The notes below the pieces were generated by a model. The model was not told the DNA's origin. It did no database searches and saw only the letters and a list, made by a program, of their open reading frames with translations. The translations under genes were made by a program, and so were the position numbers. Of a DNA stretch of 58,698 bases, positions 35,878 to 44,425 are shown one piece after another. How positions within the stretch are numbered: position 1 is the stretch's first letter; every line of letters starts with the position of its first letter. The stretch spans positions 1 through 58,698 of the forward strand of contig JAJBUQ010000018.1 of NCBI GenBank assembly GCA_020860245.1. Reading direction: 5' to 3'. The stretch comes from Rikenellaceae bacterium. Lineage in GTDB: Bacteria > Bacteroidota > Bacteroidia > Bacteroidales > Rikenellaceae.

Positions 35878-36735
35878 TTAATGATTTAAGGTTCCGGCAT
35901 TTAATACAGGCGATGCGGCCTTATCCGAAGTTAAAACGACAAGCAGATTGCTTACCATTGCAGCTTTCTTTTCCTCGTCGAGATTTACGATATCCTTCTC
36001 CGATAACATGGCGAGTGCCATTTCCACCATCGATACTGCCCCTTCCACTATTTTGTGGCGTGCTGCGACTACGGCTGTGGCCTGTTGCCTCTGAAGCATC
36101 GCTCCGGCTATCTCAGGCGCATAGGCAAGGTTGCTTATGCGGGCTTCTATTACCTCGATGCCTGCGATCCGAAGACGGTCTTTAAGCGCGTTCTCAAGGA
36201 CGTCATTAACCTCTTCACCTCCTGAACGAAGGGTTATTTCCTCGTTATCCCCCATCTCCAGCGAATCGTAACAGTAAGATACGGCAAGATTACGGACAGC
36301 GGCTTCGCTCTGCACATCCACGAAATTTATATAATTATCCACATCGAACGAGGCCTTATAGGTATCTTTTACCTTCCAGACCATTACGGCGCTGATAAGT
36401 ATCGGATTCCCCATCTTATCGTTCACCTTGATCTGGTCGCTATTATTATTCCGTGCTCTGAGAGAGATGGTCTGTTTTATCATGAATGGATTAACCCACA
36501 CAAAACCGTTATCCACGATAGTACCTTTATATTTCCCGAACAGAGTCAGAACCGCAGCCTCATTAGGATTAATAACTTTGAATCCCTTCACCGAGAATAC
36601 GAAAATTATACCGGCCAAAATCGTTATAAGCGGATTATAAGGTAGGAAATATATTCCTACCGCTATTATAAAGACAGTAACAAACAACATAAAGTATCCG
36701 TTGATACCTTTAGTAAAAACTTCTTTGGCCTCCAT
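35878..36735 (-). CDS. SPFH/band 7 membrane protein
   Basis: A 285-residue protein with two N-terminal membrane segments (YFMLFVTVFIIAVGIYFLPY and the hydrophobic stretch ITILAGIIFVFSV) followed by the SPFH domain: GFKVINPNEAAVLTLFGKY, GFVWVNPFM, and a long helix rich in Ala/Glu (EIAGAMLQRQQATAVVAARH). Such proteins form large membrane cages or lipid microdomains that help quality control of membrane proteins. It is the first gene of a two-gene unit with the Arc-like protein. Confidence 0.88.
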   Translation of the reverse strand: MEAKEVFTKGINGYFMLFVTVFIIAVGIYFLPYNPLITILAGIIFVFSVKGFKVINPNEAAVLTLFGKYKGTIVDNGFVWVNPFMIKQTISLRARNNNSDQIKVNDKMGNPILISAVMVWKVKDTYKASFDVDNYINFVDVQSEAAVRNLAVSYCYDSLEMGDNEEITLRSGGEEVNDVLENALKDRLRIAGIEVIEARISNLAYAPEIAGAMLQRQQATAVVAARHKIVEGAVSMVEMALAMLSEKDIVNLDEEKKAAMVSNLLVVLTSDKAASPVLNAGTLNH

Positions 36736-37126
36736 AGTTCAAAATGTTTGGATTGATATTATTTTAGATTTTCATCGGTTAGACTTAACCGACTGAAGAA
36801 TAAACCTTTCGCAGAGTTTTTGAATTTTAGAAGTAACGATTTAGTAACCGTGCGTATTTCAGCGTTTTGCGGTGCTATACCATCAAATAACTCGGGTTTA
36901 AAAGTACAAAATTTCATCTAAATCACAAGCATATATTTTCCTTTTTTATCTGATAAACACCTTTCTTATGGAAAGAAGAAATAAGGCAAGGCTTTTATCG
37001 GAAATACTCTTTTGAGGTACGAGAAAGGAAGATTTTCGATAAAATTCATTTCAGCCTTGACGTTTTATTCTTGGAATATAGCTTTGCGTTCAGATAAATA
37101 TGGAATTTCTAAAGTAATGTTAACGT
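36736..37126. other. Intergenic stretch next to the RM cassette; likely element boundary
   Basis: No gene is seen in these 391 bases. The stretch should hold the SPFH promoter. At 36858-36871 it contains TTCAGCGTTTTGCG, which matches in inverted orientation, at 13 of 14 positions, 42854-42867 beyond the integrase gene. Base composition falls from here into the Vsr gene. Confidence 0.4.
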
Positions 37127-37555
37127 CTATTTTTGTGATTCAAGAGCTTGAACTAAGTGATTCAGGGTTTTCTCTCTTTTCTCTTTGGATGATAGTTCGC
37201 ACTCCCATATTACAAATAAACACCATCCCATTTCTTTTAATCGCTCCTGATTTTGAATATCTCGATTTGCGTTATTTTCTATTTTTTCCCGCCAAAACTT
37301 TGCGTTAGAAACTGGAAATCTACGATGATAAGTACCCTCTATTTGATGACCATGCCAAAAGCATCCATGTATGAAAATCACTGCGTGATACTTTGGTAAT
37401 ACGATGTCAGGCTTCCCTGGCAAAGTCTTTACGTTAATTCGATATCTGAAGCCTTTAGAAAAAAGATATTTTCGAACAATGATTTCAGGCTTTGTATTCT
37501 TGCCTCTAACCAAAGCCATTACCTCCGACCTTTTATCTTTATTCCATATGTCCAT
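37127..37555 (-). CDS. vsr: Very short patch repair endonuclease
   Basis: A 142-residue Vsr protein. It shows RSEVMALVRGKNTKPEIIVR, the catalytic PGKPDIVLPKYHAVIFIHGC with Asp, and FWHGHQ with the zinc/active-site His. Vsr nicks T:G mismatches that arise when 5-methylcytosine deaminates, so it protects the sites of the neighbouring cytosine methyltransferase. Its ATG overlaps the restriction gene stop (TAATG). It is the last gene of the cassette. Confidence 0.93.
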   Translation of the reverse strand: MDIWNKDKRSEVMALVRGKNTKPEIIVRKYLFSKGFRYRINVKTLPGKPDIVLPKYHAVIFIHGCFWHGHQIEGTYHRRFPVSNAKFWREKIENNANRDIQNQERLKEMGWCLFVIWECELSSKEKREKTLNHLVQALESQK

Positions 37556-38604
37556 TACCCTCGAAGATAGTCCCGCAAGGGAAAGTCGGTTATTTCAGCG
37601 GAGCTCGCCGCAACTAAATTACACCATTGTTCATATATAGTGGTCGCATCGACATGAATACCCCAATACTCAGTTAACTCCTCAATCTCAATGTCTAGCA
37701 GCATTGTCTTTATAACGCCTAAAGAGTCTATGAGATTCTTAATGATTTTAGGAACATCATATTTCATTCCTTTGTGTAAAATTTCTCTACGACCACCAGC
37801 GGGATACTTATCTCTAATATTGGATGTTATAACACCTTCCACGGTCGATAACCACAATGTCATTCTTGAAAATTTATCTTGCCGATTACTCAAAAGTTCT
37901 GGAAACAAACAAAAACCTTTAATTTTTAGATTGTTAGCCTCTTCTCTTGATAGGCTACTCCATAAACGTACAACCATATTCGACTCTTTACTTTTAGTAC
38001 CTGTATCAGCCCACCAAGTAGTTTCATCCGGCTTAAGTTGTTTCCTATAGTAATCCAATATCGTTTTAATCGGGTTTTCTTGTTTACGGAGTTCATCGTA
38101 GGGGATATCTATCTTATCAAAAAATGTCTGTCCTTTACTTAACGTCATATCTATAAGATACCTCGGGGAGTGTGTAACCACTACCGAAGATAGGCATTCT
38201 TCATATGGACGGCACATGAAATCAATAGGTTCACAGATTTTCCCGAATAACATAAAAATTCGTTCTATTCCATCCATTCTCGTTCCTTCCGCTACACTAC
38301 TTCCGGTAGATTTCCAGTGATTGGATTTAGTCGTTTTAACTTCAACTCCGTAATAGTTGTTTGCAATTATATCAGGAAAATTTTGTCCGGACATTAACTT
38401 TATCGAGCCTTCAAAGGGAGTATTAATTGAATGATTCTCCATTATATCGAAGACTTTATTTTCCAACCTGCTCCCTGATAAGGTCAAATACTCCACAGGA
38501 TTAGAGTTTGATTCTTCCTTCAGCGTGTGAAGCATATTTGACAATAAAAACTCAAATTCGCTCTTATGCGGTTCCGTATTTAAAGATACAACCATATTAT
38601 TCAA
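37555..38604 (-). CDS. Type II restriction endonuclease (PD-(D/E)XK)
   Basis: A 349-residue protein in a restriction cassette. The nuclease core is visible as FPDII (P77-D78) followed by GVEVKTTK (E88, K90), a PD-X9-EVK active site. The rest is not recognised by eye. It overlaps the methyltransferase gene by eight bases and vsr by one, so the three are one transcript. It would cut unmethylated DNA at the site of the partner methylase; the recognition sequence is unknown. Confidence 0.82.
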   Translation of the reverse strand: MNNMVVSLNTEPHKSEFEFLLSNMLHTLKEESNSNPVEYLTLSGSRLENKVFDIMENHSINTPFEGSIKLMSGQNFPDIIANNYYGVEVKTTKSNHWKSTGSSVAEGTRMDGIERIFMLFGKICEPIDFMCRPYEECLSSVVVTHSPRYLIDMTLSKGQTFFDKIDIPYDELRKQENPIKTILDYYRKQLKPDETTWWADTGTKSKESNMVVRLWSSLSREEANNLKIKGFCLFPELLSNRQDKFSRMTLWLSTVEGVITSNIRDKYPAGGRREILHKGMKYDVPKIIKNLIDSLGVIKTMLLDIEIEELTEYWGIHVDATTIYEQWCNLVAASSAEITDFPLRDYLRG

Positions 38605-39914
38605 AATATATATTCCACAAATTTTCTATCCGTTTCGCTATATGATACGCCAATAAAGGAGGGACTGCGTTACCTATTATTTTGTATGCGGCGGATGAGC
38701 TAAGAGTAAAGCTGTTCTTTCTATGAGAACTTGGTATTACAAATTCATAATCCATCGGGAAGGTTTGAATAACAGCGCATTCTCGTGGCGTTAACCGTCT
38801 TTCAATTAACCCCTTGCTTAACTCTTCAAAATGTCCGCCGCCGTGTTCTTTTGAGAGCCTACGATACTCGATGTTACCATGATGCTCCGAACGAATTGTT
38901 GGACCTATACTATTTAGATTTATTTCTTTTTGCCCTTGACAATGAACTCCCATGTATTTCGCTTTCGAATATATCTGCTGGAACGGGTCTTTGCTTTCAT
39001 CTGGCTCCGCTAGCATTGCGAACACATCTTTAAGAGTAACTGATGGCGCTAATGAATCATCAACGAACGTATGAGCGTGAGTAGGTTTAGGATAAGGATT
39101 GTATTCGTCAGATATAGTATCACCATTTAAAGCTTCATACGCTGATTTTTTCAAGGCTGATTTTTTTATACCTATAAAAATCACCCTTTCTCTTGATTGA
39201 GGTACTCCGTAGTTAGCAGCGTGTAAAACTTGTGGGGATAGAACTATATAACCGTCTCCATCAGCCGTTGAAAAATCTTTCTGAATAATATCTTTCACGT
39301 CAGATAAATTGACCAATCCTTTGACATTCTCCGCAATAAAGATTTTAGGCTTTGTTATGTCTATCACTTCTTTCATCCATGAGTAAAGCTTCCCGCGAGT
39401 TTCCTCATTTACGATAGTTCCGTTAATTAGATCACCATTATGATCTTTATGTGAATTAAAGCCTTTTCTTTTTCCTGCCACACTAAAATCTTGACATGGA
39501 AACCCTCCCGTAACAATATCAACATTATCGGGAAATACTTTAAATCCCTTTCGATGCATCTTTACTAAGTCAACTATACTTTCTTGCCTATAGGTATCAG
39601 ATGTATATCCATATTTTCTAAAATAATGAGACCATGCGACAAAAGCTTCTTTCAATATATCATTGGCAAAAACGGTTTTAAAAACCGTATCCTTCAATAA
39701 TACGAAATGTTCATCTATGGAGCGTTCTATAAATTCGCTATTAGCCAATACACTTTTTTTTGTAAACCGAAAAACCTCCCTCAAATCCTAAGTCCATTCC
39801 TCCGCAACCGGAAAAAAGAGATAAAACATTTATAGTTTTATTTTTTGAATGAGTATTACTCGCTTCAAAAGACATTGAGGGATGAAGAGTTTTTTTGTTT
39901 TTATTATTTACCAT
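38597..39914 (-). pseudogene. DNA cytosine-5 methyltransferase, out of frame at an A8 tract
   Basis: The main frame (38597-39784) holds the catalytic motif GGFPCQDFS, IAENVKGLV, GVPQSRERVIFIG, a target-recognition region and the C-terminal GNAVPPLLAYHIAKRI, but lacks motif I. Motif I is found upstream in another frame that opens at ATG 39914: VLSLFSGCGGMDLGFEGG. The frames meet at a run of eight A on the minus strand (39754-39761, seen as eight T). Seven A would give VYKKSVLANSEF and one protein of about 438 residues. The gene as written cannot make an active enzyme, while its restriction partner is intact. A phase-variable tract, a mutation or a homopolymer read error are all possible. Base composition is AT-rich relative to neighbours. 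Confidence 0.88.
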
Positions 39915-40027
39915 GAATACTTAAAAGACTATTATATTTTGTTTACGAAGATACTTCATTTATTTAGAATAACCTTCCGTTATATCTTAATACCTTTGCC
40001 TTTATTTAGTTCTGGTTTTATAGAGGC

Positions 40028-41245
40028 TTATACTCCCCGTCCTTTCTTTTGTGTGGGTTGAGTAGGTTTGATATGCGATTTTATAGTCTGCCGGAGTTTG
40101 TCGAATTGTTCTTTAAACCAGTCGATGATATTCTGCCCGTTGATAGATAATTTCAGTTTGTCGGAGTCCTTACCCTCCTTAAATAGCTGTAAATTGGCAT
40201 CCTGTACGTTGAATGATTGATTATGTTCAGGGAAATGAAGCGTGCCTGTGAAAGATAAAGGTTCGCCCTTAAATAGCTGCTTAATGGTGTCTATTGTCAA
40301 TCCGATACCCTTGCATAGCTGCGCTATCCGTAAACGTTCGTTTAGCTGCGGAAATACGCTAAACAGTAGGTTTATATCATCTTGAGCTTTATATGGCTCG
40401 TAATCCTGTTTGAGTTGCTCTATACGAGTTTCGAGGTCGGATATTTCCGTTTCTTTCTGCCTCGTATATTCGTGCATGTTCAGGAACTTCTCCTGCACTT
40501 CGTCCTTACGGTCGTACATATCCCGTACTTTCTCGTAAACCTCCTGCTTCTCTTCTTCGAGATAACCGATACTCTCTTTCAGGTCTTCGTTTTGCGCGAA
40601 CAACTCCCGATAATATTGAGGCGTGGAGATATGCCTCGCTTCTGAGCCTTTAATGCCCCGCTCCAATCCGTATTTTCGCATCTTCTCGGCGTATGTATCC
40701 TGAAACCGTTCCAGATTATCACGGGTCATAACGTCATCGGCGCATAGCCGGACGGTATCTTTCGGCTTTTTTCGGTACTTCTTCTTGCCGTTGTTCTCTT
40801 CCTGTTTGGCTTTTCTTCTTTCACCGGTTACGATAGGAACTACCGTTGCATGGATATGGGGTGTTTTTTCGTCCATATGCAGGACGGCTGAAACGATGTT
40901 ATCATTCCCGAATGTTTCCCGCAACCATTCAAGATTATCCTTGCACCACTCATCGAGCTTCCCCTCTGCCTGTATGCGCTGCATATCTTCGGGAGTACCC
41001 GATAGCATGACTTGTAACGCTCGCACCTGATTCTCCCTAATTTTGCGGGTTATCCCCGCGTTCTCTATCCGGTATTGTATCGCTTGTGTACGATTCTCTA
41101 CTCCGTCCGGAAACGTGACAAACTCTTTGTTGAGTTCCTTTCGCTCCGGATCGGCATTGCCCGGCTGTACCGTCCGCTCTATATGCGCCGTTATTCGGGC
41201 ATCATTACCTTTCGGCTTTTGTATATGTAATACGGCAAATCCCAT
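40028..41245 (-). CDS. MobV-family relaxase (plasmid recombination enzyme)
   Basis: A 405-residue mobilisation protein. The N-terminal part has the MobV signature: the His cluster in LHMDEKTPHIHATVVPI and the upstream NAGITRKIRENQVRALQVM. MobV proteins nick at oriT and lead DNA transfer. A long coiled coil (about residues 215-285, rich in Glu/Lys with EEEKQEVYEKVRDMYDRKDE) and a Lys-rich tail follow. It reads away from the hairpin-rich region where oriT should lie. Confidence 0.92.
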   Translation of the reverse strand: MGFAVLHIQKPKGNDARITAHIERTVQPGNADPERKELNKEFVTFPDGVENRTQAIQYRIENAGITRKIRENQVRALQVMLSGTPEDMQRIQAEGKLDEWCKDNLEWLRETFGNDNIVSAVLHMDEKTPHIHATVVPIVTGERRKAKQEENNGKKKYRKKPKDTVRLCADDVMTRDNLERFQDTYAEKMRKYGLERGIKGSEARHISTPQYYRELFAQNEDLKESIGYLEEEKQEVYEKVRDMYDRKDEVQEKFLNMHEYTRQKETEISDLETRIEQLKQDYEPYKAQDDINLLFSVFPQLNERLRIAQLCKGIGLTIDTIKQLFKGEPLSFTGTLHFPEHNQSFNVQDANLQLFKEGKDSDKLKLSINGQNIIDWFKEQFDKLRQTIKSHIKPTQPTQKKGRGV

Positions 41246-41272
41246 TGTGTTGAGTATTATATTTGATTGATG

Positions 41273-41542
41273 ATCCCTGCCATAAATTACGTTGGCAGGG
41301 ATTAAATAGTCGCCTCGGCGACTACGGTCGGAAGACCGTTCAGGGAGATTCCAAAGGGGGAAAACCTTTGGCTTATTGGGGCATTTTTAGTATAGATTTA
41401 TCGGAGCGTAAAGAAAATGCCCTAATAAGCTACGGCTTTTCTAATAAAAGCTCATCCCCGGTCGCTGCGGTTAAACACTGATAGCAGCGTCGATACTTCC
41501 TTTTGTGACTGCACCCACTACAATAAGTATAGTGGGTGCAGT
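41273..41542. other. Hairpin-rich non-coding region, oriT candidate
   Basis: Between the relaxase and integrase genes I find at least six inverted repeats: ATCCCTGCC/GGCAGGGAT (41273-41302), TAGTCGCC/GGCGACTA with a two-base loop (41307-41324), ACGGTC/GACCGT (41324-41339), CCAAAGG/CCTTTGG (41351-41371), a 17-base pair of arms (41371-41387 and 41414-41430, one mismatch) and a 13-base stem (41508-41520 and 41530-41542). The first ones lie directly upstream of the mob gene, where MobV-type origins of transfer are found. The last may be the integrase terminator. Confidence 0.5.
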
Positions 41543-41555
41543 GTGCCGACAGGGT

Positions 41556-42788
41556 TTAGATAGCTTCACAGATATTCTTCTCCATACCCTCCAACTTATG
41601 CGACAGGGTTTCCATATCACGGCTTATCTTCTGGTTGGTGATCTTTGCGTAAATCTGGGTGGTCTTAATATTCGTATGTCCGAGGATACGGCTCACGGTT
41701 TCGATAGGTACGCCATGCGATAACAGGATAGTGGTAGCCGCGGAATGGCGGGCTACATGGTAGGTCAGCCGTGTCTTGATACCGCATTGTTTGCCTATCT
41801 TTTTCAGCTTCTCATTGCAACTGCTGTTGCTCGGAACAGGAAAGACACGGTTATCTCCCGTTAAGCCCTTGTATTTCTCAATTATCCGCTTGGGAACGTC
41901 CAAAAGCCGGATATTGGAGTCGGTGTTGGTCTTTCGCCTGCGGGTGATAATCCACAGGTTGCCGTCAAAGAACGTTTGCAGGTTATCGGTGGTGAGTTTC
42001 TTTACATCCGCATACGATAAGCCGGTGAAAATAGAAAAAACGAAGAGGTCGCGTACCAGCTCGTATATTTTGTTTTTCATCGGAGCTTCTATAAGCGTTT
42101 GTATTTCGTCTTCGGTAAGATAACCCCTGTCCACGCTTTCGGGGCTGTTAATATATCCGGCAAAGGGATTGAATGGCAATAAGCCCGTGTTCCGTGCGAT
42201 GGAAATGATATGCTTTAGAACTATCATATATCCCCATACGGTATTTGTCCGGCATCTCTTCTTTTCCCGCAGAAAGTATTCGAAATCATTGATAAACGTA
42301 AGGTTTAATTCTTTCAGAGGTATATCTTCCCGGTGATAAGTAAAGGGAAGGAACTCCTTGATATGGTTGCAGACGGTACGGTATCGGGCGAAAGTACCCT
42401 GCGCCCGGCTATAGCCTACTTTTTTCTCAAACTCGGCATTGTGCTGCTCGAATAGTTTCAGTAGTGTTTCCCGTTTTACTCCGATTCCGAGATAGGCGTT
42501 TCTCAGTTTGGTGGCGGTAACGTAGCCGTCCGCCTGCATCAGTTCCTGATAGCGGCGGTTTATATCCACACGGATACTGTCAACAGTGTGGTTGATTTTC
42601 TGCGCTTCTACACTTTTTCCCGCTGCACGATTGTTCTTTACATCCCACAGGCGGAGCGGAATATCCATTTTGCAGCTGAACTGTTTAACTTCGCCGTCCA
42701 TCATAATACGGCACATCAAAGGCAGGTTTCCGTTCGGTTTCTCGCTGCCTTTCTTCACGTAAAATAATACTTTGAATGTCGACCTCAT
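41556..42788 (-). CDS. Tyrosine recombinase (integrase), CTnDOT-like
   Basis: A 410-residue phage-type integrase with an N-terminal arm-binding domain, a SAM-like core-binding domain and the catalytic domain. Catalytic residues visible are the Lys in RRRKTNTDSN, HVARHSAATTIL (His-x-x-Arg), LGHTNIKTTQIYAKI (His and the nucleophile Tyr). The usual first Arg position reads TGLSYADV, with Ser, as in IntDOT. It would integrate and excise the element described here. The flanking non-coding DNA carries repeats around its own promoter. Confidence 0.93.
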   Translation of the reverse strand: MRSTFKVLFYVKKGSEKPNGNLPLMCRIMMDGEVKQFSCKMDIPLRLWDVKNNRAAGKSVEAQKINHTVDSIRVDINRRYQELMQADGYVTATKLRNAYLGIGVKRETLLKLFEQHNAEFEKKVGYSRAQGTFARYRTVCNHIKEFLPFTYHREDIPLKELNLTFINDFEYFLREKKRCRTNTVWGYMIVLKHIISIARNTGLLPFNPFAGYINSPESVDRGYLTEDEIQTLIEAPMKNKIYELVRDLFVFSIFTGLSYADVKKLTTDNLQTFFDGNLWIITRRRKTNTDSNIRLLDVPKRIIEKYKGLTGDNRVFPVPSNSSCNEKLKKIGKQCGIKTRLTYHVARHSAATTILLSHGVPIETVSRILGHTNIKTTQIYAKITNQKISRDMETLSHKLEGMEKNICEAI

Positions 42789-42834
42789 AACTCAATGTTT
42801 TTTCTGGTTACAAAATTAGTTATCATTGAGTTAT
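42787..42834 (-). promoter_or_regulatory. Integrase promoter framed by an 11-base inverted repeat
   Basis: ATAACTCAATG (42787-42797) and CATTGAGTTAT (42824-42834) are perfect inverted copies. Between them, on the minus strand, TAATTTTG (42818-42811) fits the -7 box. The inner arm touches the integrase start codon. The layout suits autorepression or an excisionase or integrase arm site. The rest of the space up to 43103 is AT-rich and unassigned; it probably contains the element end. Confidence 0.5.
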
Positions 42835-43103
42835 CTGACGGTATGCAAAACTACGCAATACGCTGAATAAAAACCCATTAGCAAAGAATATACATCACTG
42901 TTCAAGTAACGGGATAGTAACGAAACTCTTGCTGTGTTCTGCCTAATTATGACTTTTAGCAGATTGTAATACAAAGCAAAACAGAGCGTAACGAACGCTT
43001 AATCAGCTAATTCGCTACACTCTGCTTAATTCTTCTTTCTGCGCAGGAGTTTATTTTAATATTACAAATATATCAAAATAACTCTATTTCCCAACTTTTA
43101 TTC

Positions 43104-43131
43104 CACAAAAAAGGAGCCTGAAGGCTCCTTT
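43104..43131 (-). terminator. Terminator of the GH105 gene
   Basis: Eight-base stem AAGGAGCC/GGCTCCTT with a four-base loop, followed on the minus strand by a run of T, 20 bases after the stop. Confidence 0.9.
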
Positions 43132-43150
43132 CCATATATTTAAATTTCAA

Positions 43151-44302
43151 TTATTTCATTTTGTACACTTCCACACCAGCCATAAGGAACGCTCCCAGAC
43201 CATAATCGTCGAAGTCTGGCTCGCGGTAATAAGTTACAGGCTGTGCTTCTTTAGGCTCCTTACCGGTTCCCTGAACGTATCCGAGGAATCCGTTGGAGTG
43301 GAGACAATCGTTCACCATTCCGTTCCAAGCCTTATATATGATAGGTTTGAAGGTTTTAGCGTCGAGGAATCCGTTATTTACACCATAAGCCATACCCTGA
43401 ACGAACATAGCGGTCCCTGTAAGTTCCTTCCCTCCGAAGTGATCCGGATCGTGAAGGCTCACATTCCATAGGCCGTCTTCCCTCTGCACTTTAGCAAGAG
43501 CATGGCTCATATCGATAATCATCTGCTGGTATTCGTCGCGGTGAGGTGCGTCTTCCGGAAGTATCTGGAGCATGCGTACCATTGCCATAACTATCCATCC
43601 GTTACCGCGCGACCAATAACAGTTTTCACCGTTCGGTTCTTTATATGGCGGAACAAAGTCCGCATCTCTCCACCATAGTTGTTCTTCCGCATTATACAAT
43701 CCTCCGCCTTCGACATTTTTCGTGTGAAGATACATCTGATGGGCGCGTTCCGCATAAGCAGGATCTCCGGTTACATTCGAAAGCTGAGCGAAGATAGGCA
43801 TTGCCATCTGCACGGCATCTATCCACGACCAGTCGTCTATTTTATCGGTAGCCATCATCATGTCGATCGATTTTTGGATGTATTCGAGGCGTTCCGGTTT
43901 AGAGGGATCCATCTCGTACAACATAATATAAGTCTGCCCTGCACACTGGTTGTCTGCGTTACGGGTATTTGTGCCGCCCCTGAGATCCCATTTGTGGAAT
44001 TCACCCCAGTCAGTCGCATAGTCGATATAACGCTGTTGTTTATCGATAGAATAGAGGTCCATAAGACCTTCGTAATATACAGCGCGCGTCCATACGTTCG
44101 TCTCGTAATTCTTATTACGCGAAGGGTATTGAATCTCTTCTCCCGGATCGCTCCATTTTTTCATAAAATAGTCGTTTGCGAGCCTAAGAGCGCTGATTAT
44201 CTCTTTCTTCTTAGGCTTTGATTCGCCTTGGGCGCCGTAGGCTGAAACCAATAGAAGCATACAAACGACAGGAAGAATTAATTTGCTTAAGTTAAGTTTC
44301 AT
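43151..44302 (-). CDS. GH105 unsaturated rhamnogalacturonyl hydrolase
   Basis: A 383-residue secreted enzyme with signal peptide (LPVVCMLLLVSAYGAQG). It has the (alpha/alpha)6 barrel motifs of GH105: NADNQCAGQTYIMLYE with the catalytic Asp, CYWSRGNGWIVMAM, and GTAMFVQGMAYGVN. The family removes unsaturated galacturonate from rhamnogalacturonan oligomers made by pectate lyases. It is monocistronic with its own promoter and terminator. With the GH127 gene and the GH78 gene at the window end it suggests pectin use. Confidence 0.92.
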   Translation of the reverse strand: MKLNLSKLILPVVCMLLLVSAYGAQGESKPKKKEIISALRLANDYFMKKWSDPGEEIQYPSRNKNYETNVWTRAVYYEGLMDLYSIDKQQRYIDYATDWGEFHKWDLRGGTNTRNADNQCAGQTYIMLYEMDPSKPERLEYIQKSIDMMMATDKIDDWSWIDAVQMAMPIFAQLSNVTGDPAYAERAHQMYLHTKNVEGGGLYNAEEQLWWRDADFVPPYKEPNGENCYWSRGNGWIVMAMVRMLQILPEDAPHRDEYQQMIIDMSHALAKVQREDGLWNVSLHDPDHFGGKELTGTAMFVQGMAYGVNNGFLDAKTFKPIIYKAWNGMVNDCLHSNGFLGYVQGTGKEPKEAQPVTYYREPDFDDYGLGAFLMAGVEVYKMK

Positions 44303-44351
44303 AATTTATTTTTGTTTATAGGTTCCAATTCTAAAAATACTGCACACTTTA

Positions 44352-44359
44352 CAAAGATA
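44352..44359 (-). promoter_or_regulatory. -7 box of the GH105 gene
   Basis: On the minus strand TATCTTTG fits TAnnTTTG, 50 bases upstream of the ATG at 44302. Confidence 0.55.
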
Positions 44360-44374
44360 TTATAAATAGACCTA

Positions 44375-44405
44375 AAATAAAAGGCGGATAAAATGATTAT
44401 CCGCC
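44375..44405 (-). terminator. Terminator after the M23 peptidase gene
   Basis: Nine-base perfect stem GGCGGATAA/TTATCCGCC with a five-base loop; on the minus strand a T-rich stretch follows. Confidence 0.88.
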
Positions 44406-44425
44406 TTCCGTGCAATATTTAATTT

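Larger units (their letters stand above)
36858..42867. mobile_element. Putative mobilizable integrative element carrying an RM-Vsr cassette
   Basis: The stretch joins a tyrosine recombinase, a MobV relaxase, a hairpin-rich non-coding region and a restriction-modification-Vsr cassette, all on the minus strand and placed between ordinary chromosomal genes (SPFH and GH105). The limits given are the 14-base inverted near-matches TTCAGCGTTTTGCG (36858-36871) and CGCAATACGCTGAA (42854-42867); they are a guess. No flanking direct repeat was confirmed and no conjugation machinery is present, so the element would need a helper. Confidence 0.5.

Noticed and set aside
35628-36185. 185-codon open frame antisense to the Arc-like and SPFH genes
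   Set aside because: It is the complement of well-supported genes and has no domain features of its own.
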